From: DATEMK01 sp035275625
Lineage (GTDB): Bacteria; Bacteroidota; Bacteroidia; AKYH767-A; OLB10
DNA length: 31,721 bases
Reading direction: 5' to 3'
Assembly (NCBI GenBank): GCA_035275625.1
Contig: DATEMK010000271.1
Span: forward strand, 1-31,721
Shown: positions 1 to 7,602 of the stretch, one piece after another
Numbering within the stretch: position 1 is the first letter of the stretch
Layout of the letters: each line of letters begins with the position of its first letter
Position numbers and translations under genes: made by a program
The notes under the pieces: model-generated
The model's database searches: none
What the model was told of the DNA's origin: nothing
Seen by the model: the letters and a program-made list of their open reading frames with translations, nothing else

Positions 1-122
1 GTTTTGGAAAATTTCTCCAGCGATTCTTTCTTATCCGTTACCAGCAAAAATGTTTTTACAAGATAAAGAATTAAAAACAGCATTACGGCTAACGTATGCG
101 TATGAAGCATTCCTGTGTACAT
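1..122 (-). CDS. N-terminus of a small membrane protein (cut by window edge)
   Basis: An open frame starts at ATG 122 (minus) and runs off the left edge after 40 codons. It begins MYTGMLHTHTLAVMLF and continues as one hydrophobic helix ending in LLVTDKKESLEKFSK. This is a typical first membrane segment followed by a charged loop. An exact TAnnTTTG box lies 23 bases upstream, which supports this start. The pattern is reminiscent of small four-helix Bacteroidota membrane proteins (SirB2-like), but 40 residues are too few for a family call. Confidence 0.6.
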   Translation of the reverse strand, partial: MYTGMLHTHTLAVMLFLILYLVKTFLLVTDKKESLEKFSK

Positions 123-144
123 CCGGTGAGGTCTTTAGAGAAAA

Positions 145-152
145 CAAAAGTA
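145..152 (-). promoter_or_regulatory. Candidate -7 box for the truncated membrane protein
   Basis: On the minus strand this reads TACTTTTG, an exact match to the Bacteroidota -7 consensus TAnnTTTG. It is 22 bases from the ATG at 122. No clear TTG is found 19 bases further upstream, so only the -7 half is supported. Confidence 0.45.
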
Positions 153-239
153 GTAACAGAAAGTTGAATTCAGCCGGCAGCAATGTCCGGTATCGGATCA
201 AAGATTCCTGCCGGGCTTATTAACCATTTCCCTCCAGTC

Positions 240-779
240 TTATTTTTTCAACCGCTCCTTCAGCTTATATGCATCTGCCACCAACCGTTCACCCGCAATA
301 GAATTCGTTCCCGCATTCAGATCCTTCTCCTTCCGCTCATTATCATACCAGCGTATCAGCTTATCCTCATAAAAATAATAACGGTTCTCAATCACCCCGC
401 TGCTTTCCGAAGCAGCTTTTCCCGGTTTACTTTCTTTCGTTCCCTTTACATTCATAGTAATAGTGCCTTCCGGAGCCTGGTTTCTTTCAAATGCAAAAAA
501 TAAATTTCCGTTCTCAAAATAATATTCCACCTGCCTGTGCCCCGATCCCGACATATTAATAACCTCGATTATCTTCAAATCATATCCCTCATAGAAAGCC
601 GTTGCCTGAACATTTTCAGCAGGCTCTATAGTAAAGGTTGTTTTTAAAGCCTCGTACTCATCCAGCTTATTGTGCATCTGCTGGTACTTAACATTATTCA
701 CCTTAACAATCGAATCGTATTGCGCCATAGAAAGCCCGCTCCTGCACAGTAGAAGCAATAGTATGATAATAGTTCTCAT
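240..779 (-). CDS. Secreted protein of unknown function
   Basis: The frame is open from 815, but the ATG at 779 is the better start. It gives MRTIIILLLLLCRSGLSMAQ, a clean signal peptide ending in A-Q, and it lies 33 bases downstream of an exact TAnnTTTG box that the longer start would overlap. The mature part (about 160 residues) has a short helical stretch (NNVKYQQMHNKLDEYEALKT), then beta-rich text (YEGYDLKIIEVINMSG, VEYYFENGNLFFAFER) and ends KAAS..NRYYFYEDKLIRWYDNE. The EDKLIRWYD pattern recalls small periplasmic Bacteroidota proteins whose function is unknown. No catalytic motif is visible. Confidence 0.8.
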   Translation of the reverse strand: MRTIIILLLLLCRSGLSMAQYDSIVKVNNVKYQQMHNKLDEYEALKTTFTIEPAENVQATAFYEGYDLKIIEVINMSGSGHRQVEYYFENGNLFFAFERNQAPEGTITMNVKGTKESKPGKAASESSGVIENRYYFYEDKLIRWYDNERKEKDLNAGTNSIAGERLVADAYKLKERLKK

Positions 780-812
780 TTTTTGCACCGGGATAAAATT
801 TGAATTTCGAAA

Positions 813-820
813 CAAATTTA
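813..820 (-). promoter_or_regulatory. Candidate -7 box for the 240-779 gene
   Basis: The minus strand reads TAAATTTG, an exact TAnnTTTG. The expected transcription start would leave a leader of roughly 27 bases before ATG 779, which helps choose that start. No TTG is seen at the usual -33 distance. Confidence 0.45.
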
Positions 821-974
821 CGAAACAGGGCTTTAAAAAAGGCTACTAACATTGTTACGGCTCTGTGTCTGGCTGATAAGTTTCCATAAAGCCTTTTTCT
901 ACCGTCTTTTTAAACAAAGGAGAAACAATCATTTTTTAGTACACTGCCGGGACCATCTGGCAGCACAACCCAAA

Positions 975-1460
975 CTATTTCCTCTTCTCCTTATTCAGCG
1001 GATTAAAAAGGTTGGCAAAAGCAATCAGCAAATCCCGGTTTTCGCAAACCGTTATTTGTTCTTTCAGTTCACTGATTTCCTTTTCAATATTTACAAAATC
1101 AACCTTCTCTATTTTACTTCTTATCACCTTCAGCTTCTCAAAAATTATAATGCTCCGGTTTTGTTTCTGGAGATATTCTTTATACTCCTGTGAGCTTACG
1201 ATGGAGGGAAGCTCGTTATTTATATTGGAAAGCAGCTGCCTGAAAGCGATAGCTTTTATCCTTTTAAAGCGCCCTTTGGATAAGCTGATCGGGTCAAACC
1301 CTGTGGACGTACGGTGCATTTCAAACAGCTCTTCAATCACTTCATTCTGTTCGGGGCTGCTTACCAAAGCCAGCTTTTGCTTTATATAATCAAGCGCGCT
1401 TTTATCCTTGGGAAGGCTGAGTATATGGGTATATTCAGCAGGTGATAATATTCTGGGCAT
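975..1460 (-). CDS. Uncharacterised cytoplasmic protein, 161 aa
   Basis: ATG at 1460, no signal peptide and no membrane segment. The composition is helical and charged. It opens MPRILSPAEYTHILSLPKDK, passes through EVIEELFEMHRTSTGFDPISLSKGRFKRIKAIAFRQLL in overlapping segments, and ends with an acidic/basic helix (IEKVDFVNIEKEISELKEQI) likely to form a coiled coil. I do not recognise the family. The minus frame is preferred over the 125-codon plus-strand frame beneath it because its composition is protein-like and the opposite frame is Ser/Phe/Ile-rich shadow text. It is divergent from the amidohydrolase gene at 1551, with a 90-base gap between them. Confidence 0.75.
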   Translation of the reverse strand: MPRILSPAEYTHILSLPKDKSALDYIKQKLALVSSPEQNEVIEELFEMHRTSTGFDPISLSKGRFKRIKAIAFRQLLSNINNELPSIVSSQEYKEYLQKQNRSIIIFEKLKVIRSKIEKVDFVNIEKEISELKEQITVCENRDLLIAFANLFNPLNKEKRK

Positions 1461-1550
1461 TTAGGTTTCCTACATTTTTATGTTGGCAAATCGCAGGGAA
1501 AAATGTGAGGATAAAAGTATTACTTTCGCTGCCTTCATCCGCATAAAAAC

Positions 1551-4500
1551 ATGAATTATTTACGAACATTCTTATTAACGGTTTTTCTCCTTGCTTCTTT
1601 TTTTACAAATGCACAAAAAACATTCCCGGTCAACGGGGTGGATGATGAGCGGCATATCACCTATGCTTTTCGCAATGCAAAAATTTTTATTGATTATAAA
1701 ACGGTGTTGGATACCGCAACATTATTGGTTCGTGACGGCAAAATCCTGGATGCCGGAAAAAATGTAAAAATTCCGGGTGATGCAGTTGTTTACGATTTGC
1801 AGGGGAAAATAATCTACCCTTCATTCATTGATATTTTCAGCGACTATGGAATCAATGTTGACAAAAAAATTGTTGATAACAAACGCGCACCGCAATTTTT
1901 ATCCAACACAAAAGGAGCGTACGGATGGAACCAGGCCATACGTCCTGAAATGGATGCTGTAAAATATTTTAATGCTGATGAAAAGAAAGCAGAGGAGCTG
2001 CGGAATTTAGGCTTTGGCGCTGTCCTTTCTCACAACAAAGACGGCATAGCAAGAGGTTCGGCAGTTTTTGTTGCAACCGGGAACGGGAAAGAAAATGACC
2101 TAATCATAAAAGACAAAGCGGCTGCATGTTATTCTTTTGACAAAGGTTCTTCCTCGCAGGATTACCCAAGTTCTTTAATGGGAAGCATTGCCCTGCTGCG
2201 CCAGACATACCTGGATGCGCAGTGGTACAAAGAGGTCGTTTCCCCTCTTCCGCCTAAGGCGGAGGCAGGGGGTGACGTTGAATATAATATTTCATTGGAT
2301 GCTTGGAATAATTTGCAAACATTGCCGCAGGTGTTTGAAGTGAAAGACAAGCTTTCTGTTTTGAGAGCAGATAAAATTGGCGATGAATTCCAGGCAAAAT
2401 ATATTATCAAAGGAAACGGTGACGAATACCAGCGCATCAATGAAATCAAAGCAACGAATGATCCGCTGATCATACCTGTTAATTTTCCCGACCCGTATGA
2501 CATGAGCGATCCGTATGATGCCTTGAATATTACGCTCAGCGAAATGAAGCATTGGGAAATGGCTCCTGCAAATGCGGCAGCTTTAGCGAAAGCCAATATT
2601 CCTTTTGCATTTACTGCTGCCGATCTCAAAGAGAAAAAAGATTTTCTTAAGAACATTATTAAAGCGATAAGTTATGGATTGACAGAAGAGCAGGCATTGA
2701 AAGCGTGTACTAAAGCGCCCGCGGAAATTCTCGGTGTTGATAATGTAACCGGCAGCTTAAATAAAGGAATGATTGCTGATTTCATTATTACATCAAAAAA
2801 TATTTTCGAAAAAGACAATGTGATTTACGAAAACTGGGTGCAGGGGAAACGTTACATCGTAAAAAATTACGGGCCAAAAGATATTCGCGGCAATTACGAA
2901 TTGCTGATAGATAATATGAAGCCATTGCAGCTTGCTGTAACCGGTGAAGCTGCGAAGCAGCAGTTCAACATCCAGGAAGACACAGCCAAAACAAATGTTA
3001 GCTTTTCATTTTCGCAGGACCAGTATAATTTGCAGTTTGAATTAAAGAAAAATGATCCGAAAGGAATAGTCCGGTTAACGGGGACTATTGAAAATGACAG
3101 CCTGAAAATACTGGGCGGTAATGGGCAGCTTGCAGATGGCACCTGGATAAAATGGAAAACACGTTTTGTATCTGAGTATAAGCCAATAGCGAAAAAAGAT
3201 ACGGCAAAAATTGAAAAGCCAACTGTCGGTGATTTATTGTATCCCAACATGGCCTATGGTTTCAAAGAATTACCCACAGCAAAAAATGTTCTAATAAAAA
3301 ATGCAACCGTTTGGACCAATGAAGCGGAGGGCATATTGCAAAACACCGATGTGTTAATTCAAAATGGAAAAATTGCGCGCGTAGGAAAAAATATTGATGC
3401 TTCCGCAATAAAAGATGTACAAACAGTTGATGGCACCGGCAAACATGTTTCAGCCGGAATAATTGATGAACATTCTCACATTGCTATAAGCGGTGACGTA
3501 AACGAATGTACCCAGTCTGTAACATCGGAAGTGCGCATCGGTGATGTGGTGGATTGCGATGATGTAAATACTTATCGCCAGCTTTCAGGAGGCGTTACCT
3601 GTTCGCATTTGCTGCATGGTTCCTGCAACCCTGTCGGGGGACAAACACAATTAATAAAGCTGCGTTGGGGGCACAATCCTGAAGAAATGAAATTTGCCGG
3701 ATCGGATGGCTTCATAAAATTTGCGCTTGGAGAAAACGTGAAGCAAAGTAATTGGGGTGATAATAACGTTACCCGTTACCCGCAAACACGCATGGGTGTT
3801 GAGCAGGTGTATGTAAATGCATTCACACGTGCGAGGGAATATGAGCACGCATGGAAAAATTATAAATCAAATCCAAAACTTGTCAAACCAAGAAAAGATT
3901 TAGAGTTGGAAGCATTGCAGGAAATTCTGAATGCAAAAAGATTTATCACTTGTCATTCGTATGAGCAAAGTGAAATAAATATGCTGATGCATGTTGCAGA
4001 TACTTTTCATTTTCGTGTAAACACATTCACCCATATACTCGAAGGTTATAAGGTGGCTGATAAAATGAAAAAACACGGAGCAGGCGGATCCTCTTTCGCT
4101 GATTGGTGGGCGTACAAGTTTGAAGTGTATGAAGCGATTCCTTATAATGGAAAAATTATGCACGATATGGGAGTTACGGTTGCATATAATTCTGATGATG
4201 CAGAAATGGCAAGACGCCTGAACCAGGAAGCCGCAAAAGCGGTGATGTATGGTGGCGTGTCAGAACAAGAAGCATTAAAGTTTGTCACGCTCAACCCTGC
4301 AAAGCTTTTACACATTGATAACAGGACAGGAAGTATTAAAGTTGGAAAAGATGCCGATGTGGTTGTATGGTCAGATAATCCTTTATCCATTTATGCAAGA
4401 GTTTTGCAGACGTATGTGGATGGTGTCCGTTATTTTGATGAGGAAACAGACAAAGCCAATCGGGATTACATTTCAAAAGAAAGAGCAAGATTGATTCAGA

Positions 4501-4601
4501 AAATGAATGCTGAAAAAAATAAAGGAGCCACTACACAGAAGCCATCACAAACACTGCAAGTAATAAAACATTGTAATGATGAAGAAACCGTAAGGCCATA
4601 A
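1551..4601 (+). CDS. Secreted tandem amidohydrolase, 1016 aa
   Basis: Signal peptide MNYLRTFLLTVFLLASFFTN-AQ, then two amidohydrolase-superfamily units. Unit 1 (about 30-450) has the urease-like beta cap (LLVRDGKILDAGKNV) and the C-terminal pattern SYGLTEEQALKACTKAPAEI. Where PGFIDxHxH is expected it reads PSFIDIFSD (residues 90-98), so the metal histidines are gone. Unit 2 (about 580-1000) keeps the site: DEHSH (H641, H643), TCHSYE (H802), TFTH (H828) and NSDD (D882), followed by TLNPAKLLHIDNRTGSIKVG. The family acts on cyclic amides, peptides or related bonds; the substrate cannot be read here. The location is periplasmic or outer surface. The next gene starts 28 bases later and is related, so the two are probably co-transcribed. 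Residues 233-241 are encoded by a palindromic insertion (see 2249-2263). Confidence 0.9.
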   Translation: MNYLRTFLLTVFLLASFFTNAQKTFPVNGVDDERHITYAFRNAKIFIDYKTVLDTATLLVRDGKILDAGKNVKIPGDAVVYDLQGKIIYPSFIDIFSDYGINVDKKIVDNKRAPQFLSNTKGAYGWNQAIRPEMDAVKYFNADEKKAEELRNLGFGAVLSHNKDGIARGSAVFVATGNGKENDLIIKDKAAACYSFDKGSSSQDYPSSLMGSIALLRQTYLDAQWYKEVVSPLPPKAEAGGDVEYNISLDAWNNLQTLPQVFEVKDKLSVLRADKIGDEFQAKYIIKGNGDEYQRINEIKATNDPLIIPVNFPDPYDMSDPYDALNITLSEMKHWEMAPANAAALAKANIPFAFTAADLKEKKDFLKNIIKAISYGLTEEQALKACTKAPAEILGVDNVTGSLNKGMIADFIITSKNIFEKDNVIYENWVQGKRYIVKNYGPKDIRGNYELLIDNMKPLQLAVTGEAAKQQFNIQEDTAKTNVSFSFSQDQYNLQFELKKNDPKGIVRLTGTIENDSLKILGGNGQLADGTWIKWKTRFVSEYKPIAKKDTAKIEKPTVGDLLYPNMAYGFKELPTAKNVLIKNATVWTNEAEGILQNTDVLIQNGKIARVGKNIDASAIKDVQTVDGTGKHVSAGIIDEHSHIAISGDVNECTQSVTSEVRIGDVVDCDDVNTYRQLSGGVTCSHLLHGSCNPVGGQTQLIKLRWGHNPEEMKFAGSDGFIKFALGENVKQSNWGDNNVTRYPQTRMGVEQVYVNAFTRAREYEHAWKNYKSNPKLVKPRKDLELEALQEILNAKRFITCHSYEQSEINMLMHVADTFHFRVNTFTHILEGYKVADKMKKHGAGGSSFADWWAYKFEVYEAIPYNGKIMHDMGVTVAYNSDDAEMARRLNQEAAKAVMYGGVSEQEALKFVTLNPAKLLHIDNRTGSIKVGKDADVVVWSDNPLSIYARVLQTYVDGVRYFDEETDKANRDYISKERARLIQKMNAEKNKGATTQKPSQTLQVIKHCNDEETVRP
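2249..2263. repeat. Type-B palindrome inside the amidohydrolase gene
   Basis: Arms TCCGCCT and AGGCGGA around one A. An outer CCCCT/AGGGG pair (2242-2246 and 2267-2271) extends the potential hairpin. It is translated as Leu-Pro-Pro-Lys-Ala-Glu-Ala-Gly-Gly, a proline/alanine/glycine linker unlike its surroundings. The frame used avoids the TAA that another frame would read. The same palindrome recurs at 8391 and 30927. Confidence 0.75.
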
Positions 4602-4629
4602 ACCAATAAAGAATTAACTATTGACAACA

Positions 4630-5973
4630 ATGTTTCTGAAACCCTCTGCGCCTCTGCGCCCCTGCCTGCCGGCAGGCACGGTCTGCGTGAAAATTTTATT
4701 TGTTTTTCTCATTGCGTCAAATCAAATTTGCTTTTCTCAAAATCCTGCGCCTGCTCTTCCGCAATCAAAAAGTATTTTACTCACAGGAGGAACTGCTCAT
4801 ATAGGAACCGGAAAGGTTATTGAAAATGCAGTCATCGGTTTTAAAGACGGAAAAATAAATTTAGTGGCTGATGCTACGTTGTACCTGCCTCAGCAGGGAG
4901 CTTATGATACTATAATAAATGTAAGCGGAAAACAAATTTACCCGGGATTTATTGCAGCCAACACTCATATTGGATTAAGCGAAATTGACCTGGTGAGAGC
5001 CACCAATGATATTACTGAAACAGGAAAGCTGAATCCGGCTGTGCGTTCCATTATTGCATATAACACCGATTCAAAAGTAACCCCGACTGTTCGTTCCAAT
5101 GGAGTGTTGATTGCTGAAATAGTCCCGCAGGGGGGCTTGATTTCAGGTCAGTCATCCGTTGTCGAACTTGATGCATGGAATTGGGAAGATGCAGCATACA
5201 AAACAGATATCGGGATTCATCTCAATTGGCCCAACATGACCATCATAAAAACATCCCCGACTCCAACCGAAGATGAACAGAAAAAAAATATTGACAAAGC
5301 ATTACAGGAAATCAAAGACCTTTTTAATGATGCAAAAGCGTATTTTAATACAGTAAATCCCGCGCCTGGAAACCTTCACCTCGAAGCGATGAAAGGATTG
5401 TTCAGCGGAACTAAGAAATTGTTTATCCATGCAAACAATGTAAAGCAGATTGTTGCTGCAGTTAATTTTTGCAAAGAGTTTCGCTTAAGCATGGTATTAG
5501 TTGGCGGTGCTGATGCATGGAGAGTAACGGACATATTAAAACAAAATAATATCCCCGTAATCATTGGCAGAACTCATGCGCTTCCTTCAAGACAGGATGA
5601 AGATGCCGATCTGCCTTACAAGCTGCCTTATCTTTTACAAAAAGCGGGTATAGTTTTTTGCAACAGTGTTGAAGGGTCCTGGCAGATCCGGAACATTATG
5701 TTCAATGCCGGAACTGGCATAACCTATGGTTTAACAAAAGAAGAAGCGCTTGCCGCAATTACGTCATCGCCTGCTAAAATTCTGGGGATAGATAAAACCG
5801 TTGGCACTATTGAAGAAGGAAAAGATGCGACATTGATTGTTTCATCCGGTGACGCACTTGATATGAAAACAAGCAGCATGGAAATGGCTTTTATCAGGGG
5901 AAAACAAATAAACCTTGATAATGTGCACAAGCAGCTTTACAGAAAATACGCTGGGAAATACCGGTTGAATTAA
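4630..5973 (+). CDS. Secreted amidohydrolase-like protein lacking the HxH motif
   Basis: This encodes 447 residues from ATG 4630. The in-frame TTG at 4621 and GTG at 4687 are alternatives. The GTG start would give a compact signal peptide (VKILFVFLIASNQICFSQ), whereas the ATG start adds about 19 residues coded by repeat DNA. The body is an amidohydrolase fold: ILLTGGTAHIGTGKVIENAV, then YPGFIAANTHIG where the canonical text is PGFIDxHxH (Asn111 for the first His; His113 kept), and at the end GLTKEEALAAITSSPAKILG followed by VGTIEEGKDATLIV. It resembles unit 1 of the preceding protein, so it is likely a non-catalytic or differently metallated partner. It follows that gene by 28 bases, suggesting one transcript. 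Confidence 0.85.
   Translation: MFLKPSAPLRPCLPAGTVCVKILFVFLIASNQICFSQNPAPALPQSKSILLTGGTAHIGTGKVIENAVIGFKDGKINLVADATLYLPQQGAYDTIINVSGKQIYPGFIAANTHIGLSEIDLVRATNDITETGKLNPAVRSIIAYNTDSKVTPTVRSNGVLIAEIVPQGGLISGQSSVVELDAWNWEDAAYKTDIGIHLNWPNMTIIKTSPTPTEDEQKKNIDKALQEIKDLFNDAKAYFNTVNPAPGNLHLEAMKGLFSGTKKLFIHANNVKQIVAAVNFCKEFRLSMVLVGGADAWRVTDILKQNNIPVIIGRTHALPSRQDEDADLPYKLPYLLQKAGIVFCNSVEGSWQIRNIMFNAGTGITYGLTKEEALAAITSSPAKILGIDKTVGTIEEGKDATLIVSSGDALDMKTSSMEMAFIRGKQINLDNVHKQLYRKYAGKYRLN
4644..4689 (+). repeat. Tandem CTCTGCGC octamers with embedded type-A palindrome
   Basis: CTCTGCGC occurs twice in tandem (4644-4659). It is followed by the perfect 16-base palindrome TGCCTGCCGGCAGGCA (4663-4678) and a third related unit TCTGCGTG (4682-4689). 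The stretch lies in the 5' end of the amidohydrolase frame, ahead of its hydrophobic signal segment. The octamers resemble those at 6066-6135 and 30913-30957. Confidence 0.7.
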
Positions 5974-6301
5974 ATTTGTTTTTTCTGAATTACCTTTTTG
6001 AATTTACACATCGGAAAACAACATGGTTTTTTCGGTGGTGGATATGGTTAGATATTTTTGTGCTTCTCGGTGGCTTAGCGCCTTTGTGGCAAAATAACTT
6101 TTAAAGTATAGCCACAAACGCGCTAAGACATAAAGGTTTCATTAAACATTTTCAAAATGAGACATTACCTGAAATTTAAATTGACCCACTGCCGTTTTTT
6201 CCCGGTACGGAAAAAATTATTTCGTGACTTAAAAATTTTATCCCTGCCATTAAACATTAAACTTTAATCCTTTTCCTTAATTTGGCGTGCAATTTTTAAA
6301 C
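5974..6301. other. Intergenic stretch with large inverted repeat, no gene
   Basis: No credible ORF or RNA gene is seen. The notable content is the inverted octamer repeat at 6066-6135, listed separately. A lone TATTTTTG (6053-6060) matches the -7 consensus but has no -33 partner and is about 240 bases from the next start. TTAATTTGG near 6278 is only an imperfect -7 candidate for the MORN gene. Confidence 0.6.
6066..6135. repeat. Inverted pair of octamer-repeat blocks, 17-bp stem
   Basis: The plus strand carries three adjacent octamers, CTCGGTGG, CTTAGCGC and CTTTGTGG (6066-6089). The minus strand of 6112-6135 reads CTTTATGT, CTTAGCGC, GTTTGTGG. As a result 6074-6090 and 6111-6127 pair over 17 positions with one mismatch around a 20-base AT-rich loop. 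There is no T-run after the stem, so it is not a standard terminator. Confidence 0.75.
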
Positions 6302-7513
6302 ATGAGATTTAAAATCCGGTTAAAATATATTTTTTTGCTTTTAGCAGGATCATTGCTTAATGTTTCCATTTCTTTCTCACAAGAAGACAGCATTACAACT
6401 ACTGTCATGAAAACAGAAACACCTGATAGCATGAACACCTTAAAAACAGACACTTTAGGCTGTGTTTCCGGTAATTGTTTTGACGGTATTGGCAGCTATA
6501 TATTCAAAAACGGAAATCGTTATGAAGGAAAATTTCTTGTCGGCTTAATGCATGGCATTGGAAACTATTATTTCAAAAATGGCAACCGTTATGAAGGCGA
6601 TTTTATGAATGGGAAAAAAGATGGCGTGGGAATTTTTTATTTCAAAGATTCAAGCCGCTATGAAGGCGATTTTAAAAATGATAAGATAGAGGGTTACGGA
6701 GTTTACTATTACATAAGCGGCAACCGTTATGAAGGCGCTTTTACAGGTAACCGTAAAAACGGGATTGGCGCATATTATTTTGCTGACAGCAGCGTGTACA
6801 GGGGCGGGTTTAAAGACGAACTTGCTGAAGGCAGCGGTACATGGCTTTACGCAAATGGCGACAGGTATGAAGGCCAGTTCTTAAAAAATAAAAAACATGG
6901 AAAAGGAAAATATACATATATAGGCGGAAGCAATTACGAAGGAGATTTTGTAAAAGACCTTTTTGCAGGGCAGGGTGTTTTTTATTACGAGGATGGCAGT
7001 TGTTATGAAGGCAGCTTTTCAAATGATTTGTTTAATGGCAAAGGAGTTTGCTTTTATGCGAACGGTGATTATTACGTTGGTGAATTCCGGAATAGCGGCT
7101 ATGAAGGAACAGGAGCCTATTACTATGCTTCAGGAGATAAATATGAAGGTGGGTTCACCAAAAATCAATTTAATGGTGAAGGAATGTACACCAGCACTGA
7201 CGGTTCCATTTCAAAATACAAATATGAAAATGGAAAAGTCATGGAGGAAATTCCTCTTAAAGCATTAACCGAACCGGTAAAAACGGAAGTGAAACCTGAT
7301 TTCAAAACTATTGCCTGCCGTGTATGCAATGGAACCGGGAAAGTATTTCATGCCGAAGTAAAAAAAACAAAAATGATGACTCGTGATATCAGCAACGGCC
7401 TGGGACCACGAAACTTTGTTTCGTATTCCGTCTCTGAAATTGTACGCCCTGCCGGTCACGCCTTATGCGGCAACTGTAAGGGAACGGGAACCGTAACAGT
7501 AAAAGCAAAATGA
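6302..7513 (+). CDS. Secreted MORN-repeat protein with CxxCxGxG tail
   Basis: ATG 6302 is preferred to the in-frame GTG at 6287. It yields the signal peptide MRFKIRLKYIFLLLAGSL..SFSQ. After a short linker come ten MORN repeats of 23 residues, each built on YEGxF....GxGxYYF (from GIGSYIFKNGNRYEGKF to ASGDKYEGGF). The repeat register is exact and visible as a 69-base DNA period. The C-terminal 70 residues hold two CxxCxGxG motifs, C339RVCNGTGK and C389GNCKGTGT, the DnaJ-type zinc-binding signature, split by a basic segment. MORN arrays usually bind membranes or act as scaffolds. A zinc-knuckle pair behind a periplasmic MORN array suggests a protein- or lipid-binding adaptor; this role is inference. 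A weak hairpin terminator follows. Confidence 0.9.
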   Translation: MRFKIRLKYIFLLLAGSLLNVSISFSQEDSITTTVMKTETPDSMNTLKTDTLGCVSGNCFDGIGSYIFKNGNRYEGKFLVGLMHGIGNYYFKNGNRYEGDFMNGKKDGVGIFYFKDSSRYEGDFKNDKIEGYGVYYYISGNRYEGAFTGNRKNGIGAYYFADSSVYRGGFKDELAEGSGTWLYANGDRYEGQFLKNKKHGKGKYTYIGGSNYEGDFVKDLFAGQGVFYYEDGSCYEGSFSNDLFNGKGVCFYANGDYYVGEFRNSGYEGTGAYYYASGDKYEGGFTKNQFNGEGMYTSTDGSISKYKYENGKVMEEIPLKALTEPVKTEVKPDFKTIACRVCNGTGKVFHAEVKKTKMMTRDISNGLGPRNFVSYSVSEIVRPAGHALCGNCKGTGTVTVKAK

Positions 7514-7529
7514 AATGATACCAATAACC

Positions 7530-7551
7530 TCTCCCGGTTCATCGGGGTTTT
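7530..7551 (+). terminator. Weak hairpin terminator after the MORN gene
   Basis: TCCCG and CGGGG (one G-T pair) flank a 6-base loop and are followed by TTTTC. It lies 17 bases after the stop codon at 7513. The stem is short and the U-tract only four bases, so efficiency is doubtful. Confidence 0.4.
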
Positions 7552-7602
7552 CTTCAGCCGGCAATTTAACAATTTGACAATTCCTCTTTATTTTTCAAAA
7601 CT

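Noticed and set aside
836..898. AAAAAGGCT and AGCCTTTTT inverted repeat as a terminator for the 975-1460 gene
   Set aside because: The arms are mostly A/T and separated by about 45 bases, far too long a loop for a standard intrinsic terminator.
1012..1389. 125-codon plus-strand frame opposite the 975-1460 gene
   Set aside because: Ser/Phe/Ile-rich shadow text with no motif. The minus frame has normal protein composition and a sensible start.
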